Positions 52,074-61,905 of a DNA stretch of 64,000 bases are shown in pieces. Source of the stretch: Glutamicibacter nicotianae (GTDB lineage: Bacteria; Actinomycetota; Actinomycetes; Actinomycetales; Micrococcaceae); the NCBI RefSeq assembly GCF_006539525.1, contig NZ_BJNE01000014.1:38532-102531 (forward strand), in the 5' to 3' direction. Under the pieces are notes generated by a model that saw nothing but the letters and a program-made list of their open reading frames with translations, was not told the DNA's origin and did not search any database. The position numbers were made by a program, and so were the translations under genes. Each line of letters begins with the position of its first letter. Position 1 is the stretch's first letter.

Positions 52074-52850
52074 ATGATGAAAATTGATGAAGGCAATACT
52101 CCGCTCAATGAGCCCGTGCGCTCCAACGCAGTGCTCTTGATCCATGGTTTTACCGGCTCCCCCGTCGCCATGCGGCCTTGGGCGGATTCCCTGGAGCTGG
52201 CCGGGTTCGACACTGACGTCCCACTTTTGCCAGGCCACGGCACACAGTGGCAGGACATGGTCGGCCGAGGGTACGACCAGTGGATCGGTGCCACCGAAGA
52301 AGCGTTCGACGAGCTCGCCAGGACCCACCAGCAGGTATTCGTCGCCGGACTTTCCATGGGTGGCGCGCTGGCTCTGCATCTGGCGACCCGGCGCAACGTG
52401 GCTGGTGTGTCGCTGGTCAACCCGGGACTGGTCGTGGACTCCCGCTTGGCGCCCTATACCCGTTGGCTCAAGCATGCCGTGCGCACTGTCGCCCCGATCA
52501 GCAATGACATTGCCAAGCGCGGCGTCGATGAAGGGGCCTACCCGCGCACCCCGGTAGCGGCAGTAGCCGAACTCCACGCGCTCTTTGCCCAGACCCGCCG
52601 CCGCCTGGAATTGGTCAGCGCCCCGGTGCAGCTCTTCCGGTCCACCGTCGACAACGTGGTCTCGGAGCAATCGGTGCGCGAACTGGTCGGGGGCTTGAAC
52701 CCGGGCACCTTGGCCGAGCACCATATGCTCCTGCACTCCAAGCATGTGGCCACGCTGGATTACGATGCCGAGCAGATCTTCCATGAATCGGCCCGCTTCT
52801 TCGCGCAGCTGGCCGCCAAGGAGCAGAAGCGCAAGGAGGAACGCGCATGA
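52074..52850 (+). CDS. Alpha/beta hydrolase (monoacylglycerol lipase/carboxylesterase-like)
   Basis: 258-aa cytosolic hydrolase. LLIHGFTGSP forms the oxyanion-hole loop, GLSMGG the nucleophile elbow, STVDNVVS carries the likely Asp and HSKHVATLD the His of the triad. It resembles Est30/monoglyceride lipases that release short- to medium-chain fatty acids. GGGAGG precedes the ATG. The two following genes (a membrane protein and an acyl-CoA ligase) suggest a lipid-linked neighbourhood. Confidence 0.88.
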   Translation: MMKIDEGNTPLNEPVRSNAVLLIHGFTGSPVAMRPWADSLELAGFDTDVPLLPGHGTQWQDMVGRGYDQWIGATEEAFDELARTHQQVFVAGLSMGGALALHLATRRNVAGVSLVNPGLVVDSRLAPYTRWLKHAVRTVAPISNDIAKRGVDEGAYPRTPVAAVAELHALFAQTRRRLELVSAPVQLFRSTVDNVVSEQSVRELVGGLNPGTLAEHHMLLHSKHVATLDYDAEQIFHESARFFAQLAAKEQKRKEERA

Positions 52851-53281
52851 ATCCAGATGATGCCCATCCTTCGAACCAGCAAGACCCGCAATGGGATGAG
52901 CTGGTCGAGAACTTCCGCCAGCTCGATGCCGCGGCACCACGCGAACCCAGCGCCGAAGAGCGCAAGGCGCAGCTGGAGAAGCTGTTCAACACCGGACCTG
53001 CCGCGGTTCGCGGTCCACGCGACTACGAAGTCGACGACACCGGCGAGGAGTTCGTTCCAGAAGCACCCGCCGCACTGGGTTCTGGCGATCCGATGCTGAA
53101 TCTCGCCTGGGCTGGCGCGGCTGGCGGCCCGCTGGGGTTGCTGCTGTGCGTGCTGTTTTTCCGCTCGGCTCCGGCGTTCATTTATTTCGGTTTGGGAATC
53201 ATCGCCCTGCTCGGAGTCGCATACTTACTGAAACGTCTTCCCACTGAACGCGATCCGGGAGATGATGGGGCGCAAGTCTAG
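52847..53281 (+). CDS. Membrane protein of unknown function
   Basis: 144-aa protein with an acidic and proline-rich cytosolic N-terminal half and two transmembrane helices near residues 80-127, followed by a charged C-terminal tail. It overlaps the lipase gene by 4 bp (ATGA) and is therefore cotranslated with it. I do not recognise a family; a role in membrane or lipid context is only a guess from position. Confidence 0.7.
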   Translation: MNPDDAHPSNQQDPQWDELVENFRQLDAAAPREPSAEERKAQLEKLFNTGPAAVRGPRDYEVDDTGEEFVPEAPAALGSGDPMLNLAWAGAAGGPLGLLLCVLFFRSAPAFIYFGLGIIALLGVAYLLKRLPTERDPGDDGAQV

Positions 53282-53311
53282 AAAACGGCTTTGAGCACGA
53301 ACCACCGTAGG

Positions 53312-53325
53312 TTACTCTATAGTAA
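53312..53325. promoter_or_regulatory. Dyad overlapping the putative promoter of the acyl-CoA ligase
   Basis: TTACT-CTAT-AGTAA forms a perfect 5-bp dyad. TATAGT (53318-53323) within it would serve as a -10 element, so a repressor such as a fatty-acid-responsive TetR or FadR type could bind here. No clear -35 was found. Confidence 0.3.
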
Positions 53326-53394
53326 TAAACATGTGATGCGGATTACCCGCAATTGCTAATGGGGTCACACGAAGTTTCAGGAGTTGAAGACCAG

Positions 53395-55206
53395 ATGCGC
53401 GAATACAGCTCGCCAATTCGCATTCATTCGCCAGAGCAGTCGAACATTACCGATCTGCTGCTGCGCCACGCGAATTCAGCGGCGAACCCGGCCTTGTTCT
53501 CCAAGCCGGGAGCCGACGGAACATGGAATGATGTCACTGCCTCGCAGTTCGCTGCCGATGCCCGGGCCATCGCGAAGGGCTTCATCGCCAACGGCATCGA
53601 GGCCGGCGACAGGATCGCCCTGATGGCCAAGACCCGATACGAGTGGACACTGGTCGACTTCGCCATCTGGTTCGCCGGTTGCATCACCGTTCCCATCTAC
53701 GAAACCTCCTCCCCCAGCCAGGTTGCCTGGATCGTTTCGGATTCCGGCGCCAAGGCCGTGGTTGTCGAGGCCGCCGCCCAAGAAGCGGTCGTGCGCCGCG
53801 CCGCCCATCAGGAGCAGCTCGATTCCCTGGATCATGTCTGGCAGTTCGACGGCGGGCTGGACCAGCTCTCCGAAGATGGCAAGAACGTCGATGACCAGCT
53901 GCTCGAAACCCGCCGGGCAGGCGCATCCCTGGAAGATGTCGCCACAATCATCTACACCTCTGGCACAACTGGCCGCCCCAAGGGCTGCGAGCTGACCCAC
54001 GGCAACTTCGTGGAACTGGCCGAGAATGCGGTGGCTGCCTTGCCCGGTGCCGTCTACCCGGGCGCATCGACCATCATGTTCCTGCCGCTGGCCCACGTAT
54101 TCGCCCGTTTCATCTCGGTGGTCAACGTGGCCGCCGGCTGCCGCACCGGGCATACCCCGGATGTCAAGCACCTGCTCGAGGACCTGCAGTCCTTCAAGCC
54201 GAATTTCATCCTCGCCGTGCCGCGCGTCTTCGAGAAGGTCTACAACTCGGCCATGCTCAAGGCCGAGGACGGCGGCAAGGCCAAGATCTTCCACGCCGGC
54301 GTCAGCGTCGCGGTGGCGTATTCCAAGGCCACGCAGCAGGGCAAGGTTCCGCTGGCGCTGAATCTGAAGCACAAGCTCTTCGACGCCCTGCTCTACAAGA
54401 AGCTGCGCACCGCCATGGGCGGCAACATCCGCCATGCCGTCTCCGGAGGCGGCCCGCTGGGCGAACGCCTGGGCCATTTCTTCAACGGGATGGGCGTGAC
54501 CATTCTGGAAGGCTACGGACTGACCGAAACCACCGCGCCGATTTCGGTCAATACGCTTGACCGCATCAAGATCGGCACCGTCGGCAAGCCGCTGCCGGGC
54601 AACGCCGTGCGCATTGCCGCTGACGGCGAGATCCTCGCCAAGGGCATCTGCGTGATGCGCGGCTACCGCAACCGCCCGGAACTCCAGGACGAGACCTTCA
54701 CCGACGGCTGGTTCCACACCGGGGATATCGGCGAGCTCGACGCCGATGGATTCTTGAAGATCACCGGCCGCAAGAAGGAAATCATCGTGACCGCTGGCGG
54801 CAAGAACGTGGTTCCTGCCCTGCTCGAGGACCAGATCCGCGCCGACGCGCTGGTATCCCAATGCGTGGTCATCGGCGAGGGCCGGTCGTTCATTGCGGCC
54901 CTGGTGACCCTGGACCAGGAAGCCCTGCCGGGCTGGCTGGCCCGCCACCAGATGGACAAGGACCTGTCGCTGGAGGAGCTGTCGACCCACCCGAAGGTGC
55001 TCGAGACCGTGCAGGCGGTAATCGACAAGGCCAATGCCTCGGTCTCCAAGGCAGAGGCAATCAAGTCCTTCCGCATCGTGCCCGCTGACTTCACCGAGGA
55101 AACCGGCCATCTGACTCCCTCGATGAAGATCAAGCGTGCGGTAGTGCTCAAGGACTACGAAGCAGTGATCGATCAGATCTACTCGGCTCCCAAGCCCACT
55201 GCATAA
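53395..55206 (+). CDS. Long-chain fatty acid-CoA ligase (FadD15-like)
   Basis: 603-aa AMP-forming ligase that activates fatty acids with ATP and coenzyme A. Motifs: P-loop YTSGTTGRPKGCEL, GYGLTETTAP (A5), DGWFHTGDIG with the catalytic Asp, and the hinge GRKKEIIVTAGGKNVVP with the C-terminal adenylation Lys region. ATG at 53395 (MREYSSPIRIH) is preferred to the ATG at 53353. Its end overlaps the next convergent gene by 28 bp. Confidence 0.93.
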   Translation: MREYSSPIRIHSPEQSNITDLLLRHANSAANPALFSKPGADGTWNDVTASQFAADARAIAKGFIANGIEAGDRIALMAKTRYEWTLVDFAIWFAGCITVPIYETSSPSQVAWIVSDSGAKAVVVEAAAQEAVVRRAAHQEQLDSLDHVWQFDGGLDQLSEDGKNVDDQLLETRRAGASLEDVATIIYTSGTTGRPKGCELTHGNFVELAENAVAALPGAVYPGASTIMFLPLAHVFARFISVVNVAAGCRTGHTPDVKHLLEDLQSFKPNFILAVPRVFEKVYNSAMLKAEDGGKAKIFHAGVSVAVAYSKATQQGKVPLALNLKHKLFDALLYKKLRTAMGGNIRHAVSGGGPLGERLGHFFNGMGVTILEGYGLTETTAPISVNTLDRIKIGTVGKPLPGNAVRIAADGEILAKGICVMRGYRNRPELQDETFTDGWFHTGDIGELDADGFLKITGRKKEIIVTAGGKNVVPALLEDQIRADALVSQCVVIGEGRSFIAALVTLDQEALPGWLARHQMDKDLSLEELSTHPKVLETVQAVIDKANASVSKAEAIKSFRIVPADFTEETGHLTPSMKIKRAVVLKDYEAVIDQIYSAPKPTA

Positions 55207-55721
55207 TCCAGGACAGCATGAGCCAACTCCCACGATTCGCGAGCTGAAGCGGCCCAAGGCAACTTGAGGCCGCTTTGCTGTGTCCGGGCATAGTAGCTGC
55301 GCGGCAGGACCACGCGGCTGAACGCCGGGGCAGGGTGCTTCTGGTGCTCGTGGCCGAGCACCGCGTAGATCAGGTTCGCGGCAAGCTCCTTGCGGCCGTT
55401 GGCCAGCAGCCATTCCACCAGTTCCATCAACCGGTCTTCGGATTCGGCGCTTGTATCCCCCACCGCCACCAGCACGTTCACACCGGTGAATTTGCCTTCC
55501 ATCACCGATTGCACGCGCTGCGGCCCGGCCGTGGCTACCGTGGCCTGGCACTCCAGCTCGCCGAATTGCTCGGCCAAGTGCTCGGCAATTTCGCAAAATG
55601 GCAGATGCGTGTCGAGGGTGAAGACCAGTACCGAGATGGGCAGGATCCTGGATCCCAGCTCGGCAACTTGTTGCTTCAGCTCCTCGGGCGCAGCCCCGGG
55701 CTTCGTCTTGTGTGCGCGCAT
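55179..55721 (-). CDS. Conserved protein of unknown function
   Basis: 180-aa protein without signal peptide or membrane helices. The sequence alternates beta and alpha segments (SRILPISVLVFTLDTHLPFCEIAEHLAEQF; GVNVLVAVGDTS). I do not recognise its family. ATG at 55719-55721 (MRAHKTKPGA) with GGAG upstream is preferred; an extension to 55853 would contain a long arginine-rich stretch. The 3' end runs 28 bp into the acyl-CoA ligase gene on the opposite strand. Confidence 0.65.
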   Translation of the reverse strand: MRAHKTKPGAAPEELKQQVAELGSRILPISVLVFTLDTHLPFCEIAEHLAEQFGELECQATVATAGPQRVQSVMEGKFTGVNVLVAVGDTSAESEDRLMELVEWLLANGRKELAANLIYAVLGHEHQKHPAPAFSRVVLPRSYYARTQQSGLKLPWAASARESWELAHAVLDYAVGLGAE

Positions 55722-55766
55722 CCCTGCTCCTTCAGCTAGTTGGTTCGCACGATCATTTGCGGCAGA

Positions 55767-55804
55767 GCGCAGGGGCCCGCAACCGTGGTCGCGAGCCCCT
55801 GCGC
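55767..55804. terminator. Terminator after pyruvate carboxylase
   Basis: A GC-rich hairpin with a 10-bp perfect stem (55767-55776 with 55795-55804) lies 18 bp downstream of the pyc stop, between pyc and the next minus-strand gene. Confidence 0.7.
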
Positions 55805-55821
55805 TCCGGGTACGGCGGGTG

Positions 55822-58800
55822 CTACTTCGGTTCGATGACCAGCAGCAGATCACCGCCCTGCACCTGGCTGGTGCCGTTCAGGGTTACCTGGCTGACCACG
55901 CCGCCGGTGTTGGCGGTGATGCCTGCCTCCATCTTCATGGCTTCGATGGTGGCTACCGACTGGCCGGCCTCGACCAAGTCGCCGACCTTGACGTTGACCG
56001 TCACGGCTCCGGCGAATGGTGCGGCGACATGGCCCTTGTCGTTAGGGTCGGCCTTCGGCGCGGACTTCACGGTGGATTCCACCGATTCATCGCGGACCCT
56101 GACCTGGCGGGACTGGCCGTTGAGGTTGACCACGACGGTGCGCAGGCCCTTCTCGTCAGCTTCCGACACCGATACCAGCCGGACGAGCAGTCGGACGCCG
56201 GTGCCCAGCGAGATGACATGCTCGATGCCTGGAACCAGGCCGTAGAGGTAGTCGCGGGTGTGCAGCACGGACAAATCGCCGTAGTTCTCCACCGACTTCT
56301 CGAAGTCGCGGGTTGGGCCTGCGAAGAGCAGCCGGTTCAGGGTGCCGCGGATCGTCTCCGAATCCGACTTCAGCGCCGCCGCGTCTTCCGCCGAGAGGTC
56401 CTCGATACGGGCCTTGACGTTGCGTCCCTGCAGCGCCTTCGTGCGGAATGGCTCTGGCCATCCGCCTGGAGGGTTGCCCAGCTCGCCCGAGAGGAACTGG
56501 ATGACCGAATCCGGGATGTCGTAGTTCTGCGGGTTCGCTTCGAAGTCCGCGGCGGGCACGCCGGAGCCGACCAGCTGCAGGGCCAGGTCGCCGACGACCT
56601 TGGATGACGGGGTAACCTTCACCACGTTGCCGAGCATGTCGTTGACCGAAGCGTACATCGACTCGATGGCTTCGAAACGCTCGCCCAGGCCCAGCGCGAT
56701 GGCCTGCTGGCGCAGGTTCGAAAGCTGGCCGCCAGGAATCTCATGCTGGTAGACACGGCCGGTCGGCGCCGGCAGTCCGGATTCGAATGGCCTGTACATC
56801 GCGCGCACTGCTTCCCAGTACGGTTCGAGCGACGCCACGGCATCCAGCGACAGGCCCGGATCGCGTTCGGTGAATTCCAGCGCCGCAACCAGTGCGGACG
56901 CCGAAGGCTGCGAGGTGGTGCCCGCCATGGCCGCGCTGGCCACGTCCACGGCGTCGACGCCGGCATCGATGGCAGCCATCAGGGTTGCCAGCTGGCCGCC
57001 GGAGGTGTCGTGGGTGTGCAGGTGCACCGGCAGGTCGAAGCGCTCGCGCAGGGCGGTCACCAGCTTGGTGGCAGCGGCCGGGCGCAGCAGGCCTGCCATG
57101 TCCTTGATCGCGATGATGTGCGCACCGGCATCGACGATCTGCTGGGCCAGGTCCAGGTAGTAGTCCAGGGTGTACAGCTTCTCGTTGGCATCCAGCAGGT
57201 TGCCGGTGTAGCACAGGGCCACTTCGGCGACCGCGGTGCCGGTTTCGCGCACTGCCTTGATGGCCGGGGCCATCTGCGACACATCGTTCAGCGCGTCGAA
57301 GATGCGGAAGATGTCGATGCCGGCGGAGGCTGCTTCCTTCACGAATGCGTCGGTTACCTCGGTCGGGTAAGGGGTGTAGCCCACGGTGTTGCGTCCGCGC
57401 AGCAGCATCTGCAGCGGGATGTTCGGCAGCTCGGCGCGCAGCAGCTCCAGGCGCTTCCATGGATCCTCGCCCAGGAATCGCAGGGACACATCGTAAGTGG
57501 CACCGCCCCAGACCTCCATGGAGAACAGCTGCGGCACGTTGTGCGCGTAGGCCGGAGCGGCGGCGAGCAGGTCGCGGGTACGCACGCGGGTGGCCAGCAG
57601 CGACTGGTGCGCGTCGCGGAAGGTGGTATCGGTGATGCCCACCGCCTTCGAGTCGCGCAGCGCCTTGGCAAAGCCCTCGGGGCCCAGCTCCAGCAGCTTC
57701 TGGCGCCAGCCATCAACCGGTGCGGCAGACTTCGACGGGCCGTCGAATGGCGAACGCTCCGGCTCGTCGGACTTGTCGCCCGGGAACGCGGGAAGCTTCT
57801 TGCGCGGGTCGATGCCCTCGACACGGCTGCCATTGGGCTGGTTCACCGTGACATGGGCCAGGTAGTTCAGCGCCTTGGTGCCGCGGTCCTGGGACTCGTT
57901 GCCGGTAAGCAGATCCGGACGGGAATCGATGAAGTTGGTAGCGACATCACCGGCCAGGAACTGCGGGTCGCTGAGCACATTCTGGATGAACGGGATGTTG
58001 GTGGCCACGCCGCGCACGCGGAACTCGGCCAGCGCACGGCGGGCGCGGGCCACGGCGGTGGCGTAGTCGCGGCCGCGGCAGGTGAGCTTGACCAGCATCG
58101 AGTCGAAGTGCGGCGAGACCTCCGCACCGGTGTAGATCGTGCCGCCATCCAGGCGTACGCCCGAGCCGCCGGCCGAACGGTACACCGTAATGGTTCCGAC
58201 ATCCGGACGGAAGCCGTTGGCCGGATCTTCGGTGGTGATGCGGGACTGCAGTGCCCAGCCACGCACCTGGACTGCGTCCTGGCTGATGCCCAGGTCCTTC
58301 AGCGATTCGCCGGAGGCGATGCGCATCTGCGCCTGGACCAGATCGATGTCGGTGACTTCTTCGGTCACCGTGTGCTCCACCTGGATGCGCGGGTTCATTT
58401 CGATGAAGACGTGCTGACCGGCGCGCTCGCCCACGGTATCGACGAGGAATTCGACGGTACCGGCGTTCTGGTAGCCCAGGGTTTGGGCAAACTTCACGGC
58501 GTCGCGGAACAATGCCTGGCGGATCGACTCGTCCAGGTTCGGTGCCGGAGCGATCTCGACAACCTTCTGGTGGCGGCGCTGCAGCGAGCAGTCGCGCTCA
58601 TGCAGGTGGACGATGTTGCCTTGCTCGTCGGCGAGGATCTGCACCTCGATGTGGCGCGGACGCAGCACTGCCTGCTCCAGGAAGACGGTTGGGTCGCCGA
58701 AGGCGGTGCCGGCTTCGCGCATGGCCGCCCCCATCAGTTCCGGCAGGTCTTCGCGCTTGTCGACGCGGCGCATGCCGCGCCCGCCGCCGCCGGCTACTGC

Positions 58801-59274
58801 CTTGACGAAGATCGGGAAGCCGATGCGATCGGCCTCGGCGATCAGGTAGTCGACGTCGTCGCTTGGCTCGGAGGATTCCAGTACCGGAATGCCTGCTTCG
58901 CGGGCTGCTTTCAGTGCCGCGACTTTGTTGCCGGCCAGTTCAAGCACGTCGGCCTTTGGACCGATGAACTTGATGCCTTCTGCTTCGGCAGCGCGGGCGA
59001 GGTCGGGGTTCTCCGAGAGGAATCCGTAGCCCGGGTAAATTGCGTCCGCGCCGGCTTCTTTGGCAACGCGGATAATCTCGTCTATATCCAGGTAGGCTCG
59101 GACCGGATGGCCCTCTTCGCCGATCTGGTAGGCCTCTGCGGCCTTCTGGCGGTGGATCGAATTGCGATCTTCATGTGGGTAGACAGCAACGGTCTTTGCG
59201 CCCAGCTCGTAGCCGGCACGGAAGGCACGAATTGCAATCTCACCGCGGTTGGCGACCAAGATCTTTTCAAACAT
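55822..59274 (-). CDS. pyc: Pyruvate carboxylase
   Basis: 1150-aa single-chain anaplerotic enzyme that makes oxaloacetate from pyruvate and bicarbonate. Domains in order: biotin carboxylase with ATP-grasp (about 1-455, GGGGRGMRRV, E-M-N-P-R-I-Q-V-E-H), carboxyltransferase (about 540-820, metal ligands in HLHTHDTSGG), conserved carboxylase domain, and a biotinyl domain near the C-terminus with the biotinylated lysine in EAMKME. ATG at 59272-59274 (MFEKILVANRGEIAIRAF) is the family start; the upstream ORF extension is rejected. Confidence 0.97.
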   Translation of the reverse strand: MFEKILVANRGEIAIRAFRAGYELGAKTVAVYPHEDRNSIHRQKAAEAYQIGEEGHPVRAYLDIDEIIRVAKEAGADAIYPGYGFLSENPDLARAAEAEGIKFIGPKADVLELAGNKVAALKAAREAGIPVLESSEPSDDVDYLIAEADRIGFPIFVKAVAGGGGRGMRRVDKREDLPELMGAAMREAGTAFGDPTVFLEQAVLRPRHIEVQILADEQGNIVHLHERDCSLQRRHQKVVEIAPAPNLDESIRQALFRDAVKFAQTLGYQNAGTVEFLVDTVGERAGQHVFIEMNPRIQVEHTVTEEVTDIDLVQAQMRIASGESLKDLGISQDAVQVRGWALQSRITTEDPANGFRPDVGTITVYRSAGGSGVRLDGGTIYTGAEVSPHFDSMLVKLTCRGRDYATAVARARRALAEFRVRGVATNIPFIQNVLSDPQFLAGDVATNFIDSRPDLLTGNESQDRGTKALNYLAHVTVNQPNGSRVEGIDPRKKLPAFPGDKSDEPERSPFDGPSKSAAPVDGWRQKLLELGPEGFAKALRDSKAVGITDTTFRDAHQSLLATRVRTRDLLAAAPAYAHNVPQLFSMEVWGGATYDVSLRFLGEDPWKRLELLRAELPNIPLQMLLRGRNTVGYTPYPTEVTDAFVKEAASAGIDIFRIFDALNDVSQMAPAIKAVRETGTAVAEVALCYTGNLLDANEKLYTLDYYLDLAQQIVDAGAHIIAIKDMAGLLRPAAATKLVTALRERFDLPVHLHTHDTSGGQLATLMAAIDAGVDAVDVASAAMAGTTSQPSASALVAALEFTERDPGLSLDAVASLEPYWEAVRAMYRPFESGLPAPTGRVYQHEIPGGQLSNLRQQAIALGLGERFEAIESMYASVNDMLGNVVKVTPSSKVVGDLALQLVGSGVPAADFEANPQNYDIPDSVIQFLSGELGNPPGGWPEPFRTKALQGRNVKARIEDLSAEDAAALKSDSETIRGTLNRLLFAGPTRDFEKSVENYGDLSVLHTRDYLYGLVPGIEHVISLGTGVRLLVRLVSVSEADEKGLRTVVVNLNGQSRQVRVRDESVESTVKSAPKADPNDKGHVAAPFAGAVTVNVKVGDLVEAGQSVATIEAMKMEAGITANTGGVVSQVTLNGTSQVQGGDLLLVIEPK

Positions 59275-59604
59275 AGTGTCCCTACATCGAATCATTACAC
59301 GCTGGCACAACGGCACCCTCGGGACTGTTTCCGCCAGGTGCTTGCCCGCCATACCAGCGTGTCGGGTCTCGAAAAGCGGCAAGCATTTACCACTTCTGTG
59401 AAATACCCTACACGGGGAATCTCCAGAACGTCCAAACATTTCATCCTATGGTCAGACCACATGAAATAATTGGAGCTGTGAAGTTTTAATCACTAACTTG
59501 TGCCTAATGGCAAAAACTCACGTTGCGAAGTCGGAGAAACGCCGGTCGGCACACTATGATGATGAGAGACTAAAAATTCGGTGGGACGTTTAAACTAACG
59601 AACA
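59275..59604. other. Intergenic region between divergent pyc and ParA-like genes
   Basis: 330 bp without a gene, AT-richer than its flanks. It should hold the divergent promoters. TAAACT at 59591-59596 lies about ten bases before GTG 59605 and could be a -10 element for a near-leaderless transcript. No repeat or RNA structure was recognised. Confidence 0.4.
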
Positions 59605-60441
59605 GTGAAAGGCGTGGTCTGGTCCGTGCACGTAGTGAGCATCAGCAGCCTCAAGGGTGGCGTAGGAAAAACCTCCGTGACACTCGGATTGGCTTCAGCA
59701 GCACTTGCCGCCGGCATTCCGACTCTCGTCATTGACCTGGATCCCCATGCGGATGCCAGCACTGGCCTCGGAGTCCGGGCTAACGGAAAGCAGCCAATTG
59801 GGCAGATGCTCAAGAACGCTCGCCGTGCCCGCCTGCAGGATCAGGTTGTCGCCAGCGCCTGGCAGTCCAAGGCAGCAGAGAAGAAATCCCGCACCCGCAT
59901 TCCAGTGCTCGACGTTGCTGTTGGCGACGCCTTCACCGGAATCTACGATCGCCCTGATCTGCGCACCCGCGACCTGCGCCGCCTCTCCCAGCTCCTGAGC
60001 CGCACCAGCGGTTACCAGCTGGTGCTCATCGACTGCCCGCCATCGCTCAACGGCCTGACCCGCATGGCATGGAGCGCATCGGATCAGCTCCTGCTGGTCG
60101 CAGAACCCAGCCTGTTCTCCGTCGCCGGCACCGAGCGCACCCAGCGCGCATTGGAACTGTTCCGCCGCGAGTTCGCTCCCTCCTTGGGACCGGTACACGT
60201 CGTCGCCAACCGGGTCCGCAAGGATTCTGCAGAGCACACCTTCCGCTTGGGCGAAATGCGCCAGATGTTCGGCGATTCCATGGTCAAGCCCGAAATTCCC
60301 GAGCACCCGGAGTGGCAGCAGATCCAGGGCGCCGCGTATTCGGTGCACCAGTGGCCTTCGAAAGCCACCGCCCCGATGCTGGCCCAGTTCGACGCCTTGC
60401 TCAAGGAAGTCATGTCTGCCGCAGGCCCGAACAACACCTAG
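59605..60441 (+). CDS. ParA/MinD-family ATPase, chromosomal orphan
   Basis: 278-aa deviant Walker A ATPase. The KGGVGKT loop (about 17-23) with signature Lys, the Walker B region V-I-D-L-D-P and the switch region IDCPPSLN identify ParA-type partition or positioning proteins. No ParB follows. Start GTG at 59605; GTG at 59626 with GAAAGG 13 nt upstream is an alternative. Orphan ParA proteins of this type position cellular cargo in actinobacteria; the cargo is unknown here. Confidence 0.82.
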   Translation: MKGVVWSVHVVSISSLKGGVGKTSVTLGLASAALAAGIPTLVIDLDPHADASTGLGVRANGKQPIGQMLKNARRARLQDQVVASAWQSKAAEKKSRTRIPVLDVAVGDAFTGIYDRPDLRTRDLRRLSQLLSRTSGYQLVLIDCPPSLNGLTRMAWSASDQLLLVAEPSLFSVAGTERTQRALELFRREFAPSLGPVHVVANRVRKDSAEHTFRLGEMRQMFGDSMVKPEIPEHPEWQQIQGAAYSVHQWPSKATAPMLAQFDALLKEVMSAAGPNNT

Positions 60442-60471
60442 GATCTCCGGACGATATCTGGAGAAATTGGA

Positions 60472-60526
60472 ACTTAAACTACTGGCCGGATCTTCCACGA
60501 AGGAAGATCCGGCCAGTAGTTTAAGT
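60472..60526. terminator. Very strong terminator between ParA-like and merR genes
   Basis: A perfect 25-bp inverted repeat (60472-60496 with 60502-60526) with a 5-nt loop, AT-rich at both ends, lies between the two convergent genes. It can act in both directions. Confidence 0.9.
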
Positions 60527-60546
60527 ATTGGTTTCCAGTCCCGAGC

Positions 60547-61140
<594 letters not shown>

Positions 61141-61382
61141 CCAATTGCTCCTTGCGTGTCAGCACGTTCCTAAACGAGTATCCAGGGACCGAATAAGAAC
61201 CGCGCAGATGCGAGTGATGACTATCAAAATACAGCTCTATTTAAATGTCCCTATGAAAAGACGGTACGGCGATAATGCCTAATGGTCAAAGACCTTCAAG
61301 CTTAACTTTAAGGCGTGTCGCGCGAGCTTCGGGAATTACCCAATTCAAGGCCTGTATTCCGCTGAAACCAAACGTCCGATTT

Positions 61383-61865
61383 CTATGAGGAGAAATCTTC
61401 TGGATCAATGTTGTCCAAGAATTCCCGGAATTCCCGCATTTGCTCTTCGGGCGCTTCTTCGCCGTCTGACTCGTTTTCGATCGCCACTCCTGCTTCCTCC
61501 AGGACATCCTCGGCGCACATGATGGGGCACTGCGCGCGCACGGCCAGCGCCACCGCATCAGAGGAACGCGAATCCACGCGTTTGCCGTTGGAGAGGACGA
61601 GTTCGGCGACGAATACGGCGTTGTGCACCGAGACGATTTCGATCCGTTCAAGTTTCACGCCCATGCTTTCAATGACGCTGATCAACAGGTCGTGAGTCAT
61701 CGGACGCGGCGGTGTGAGCCCTTGCTCGGACATGGCAATGGCCGAAGCCTCGGGCGCGCCAATCCACAGCGGCAGGTAGAGATTCCGCTCTGGATACTTG
61801 AGCAGCAGCAGCGGCTGATTCGCCGGCAGTTGAATACGGATCCCGGCAAACTCCAGTTCCAGCAT
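61383..61865 (-). CDS. Bifunctional nuclease family protein (DUF151)
   Basis: 160-aa protein of the BFN/DUF151 family (LPLWIGAPEASAIAM; RPMTHDLLISVIESMGV; VDSRSSDAVALAVRAQCPI). Family members have been reported to show RNase and DNase activity, but the physiological role is unsettled. It lies 40 bp after ftsR and about 240 bp before the second MerR gene. Confidence 0.88.
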   Translation of the reverse strand: MLELEFAGIRIQLPANQPLLLLKYPERNLYLPLWIGAPEASAIAMSEQGLTPPRPMTHDLLISVIESMGVKLERIEIVSVHNAVFVAELVLSNGKRVDSRSSDAVALAVRAQCPIMCAEDVLEEAGVAIENESDGEEAPEEQMREFREFLDNIDPEDFSS

Positions 61866-61905
61866 ACTAGCCCCTTAGAGTTCTGGTTTCCTGTTGGAAT
61901 TCAGC

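Noticed and set aside
56743..59469. 908-codon frame opposite pyruvate carboxylase
   Set aside because: A codon-bias shadow of pyc with no recognised motif.
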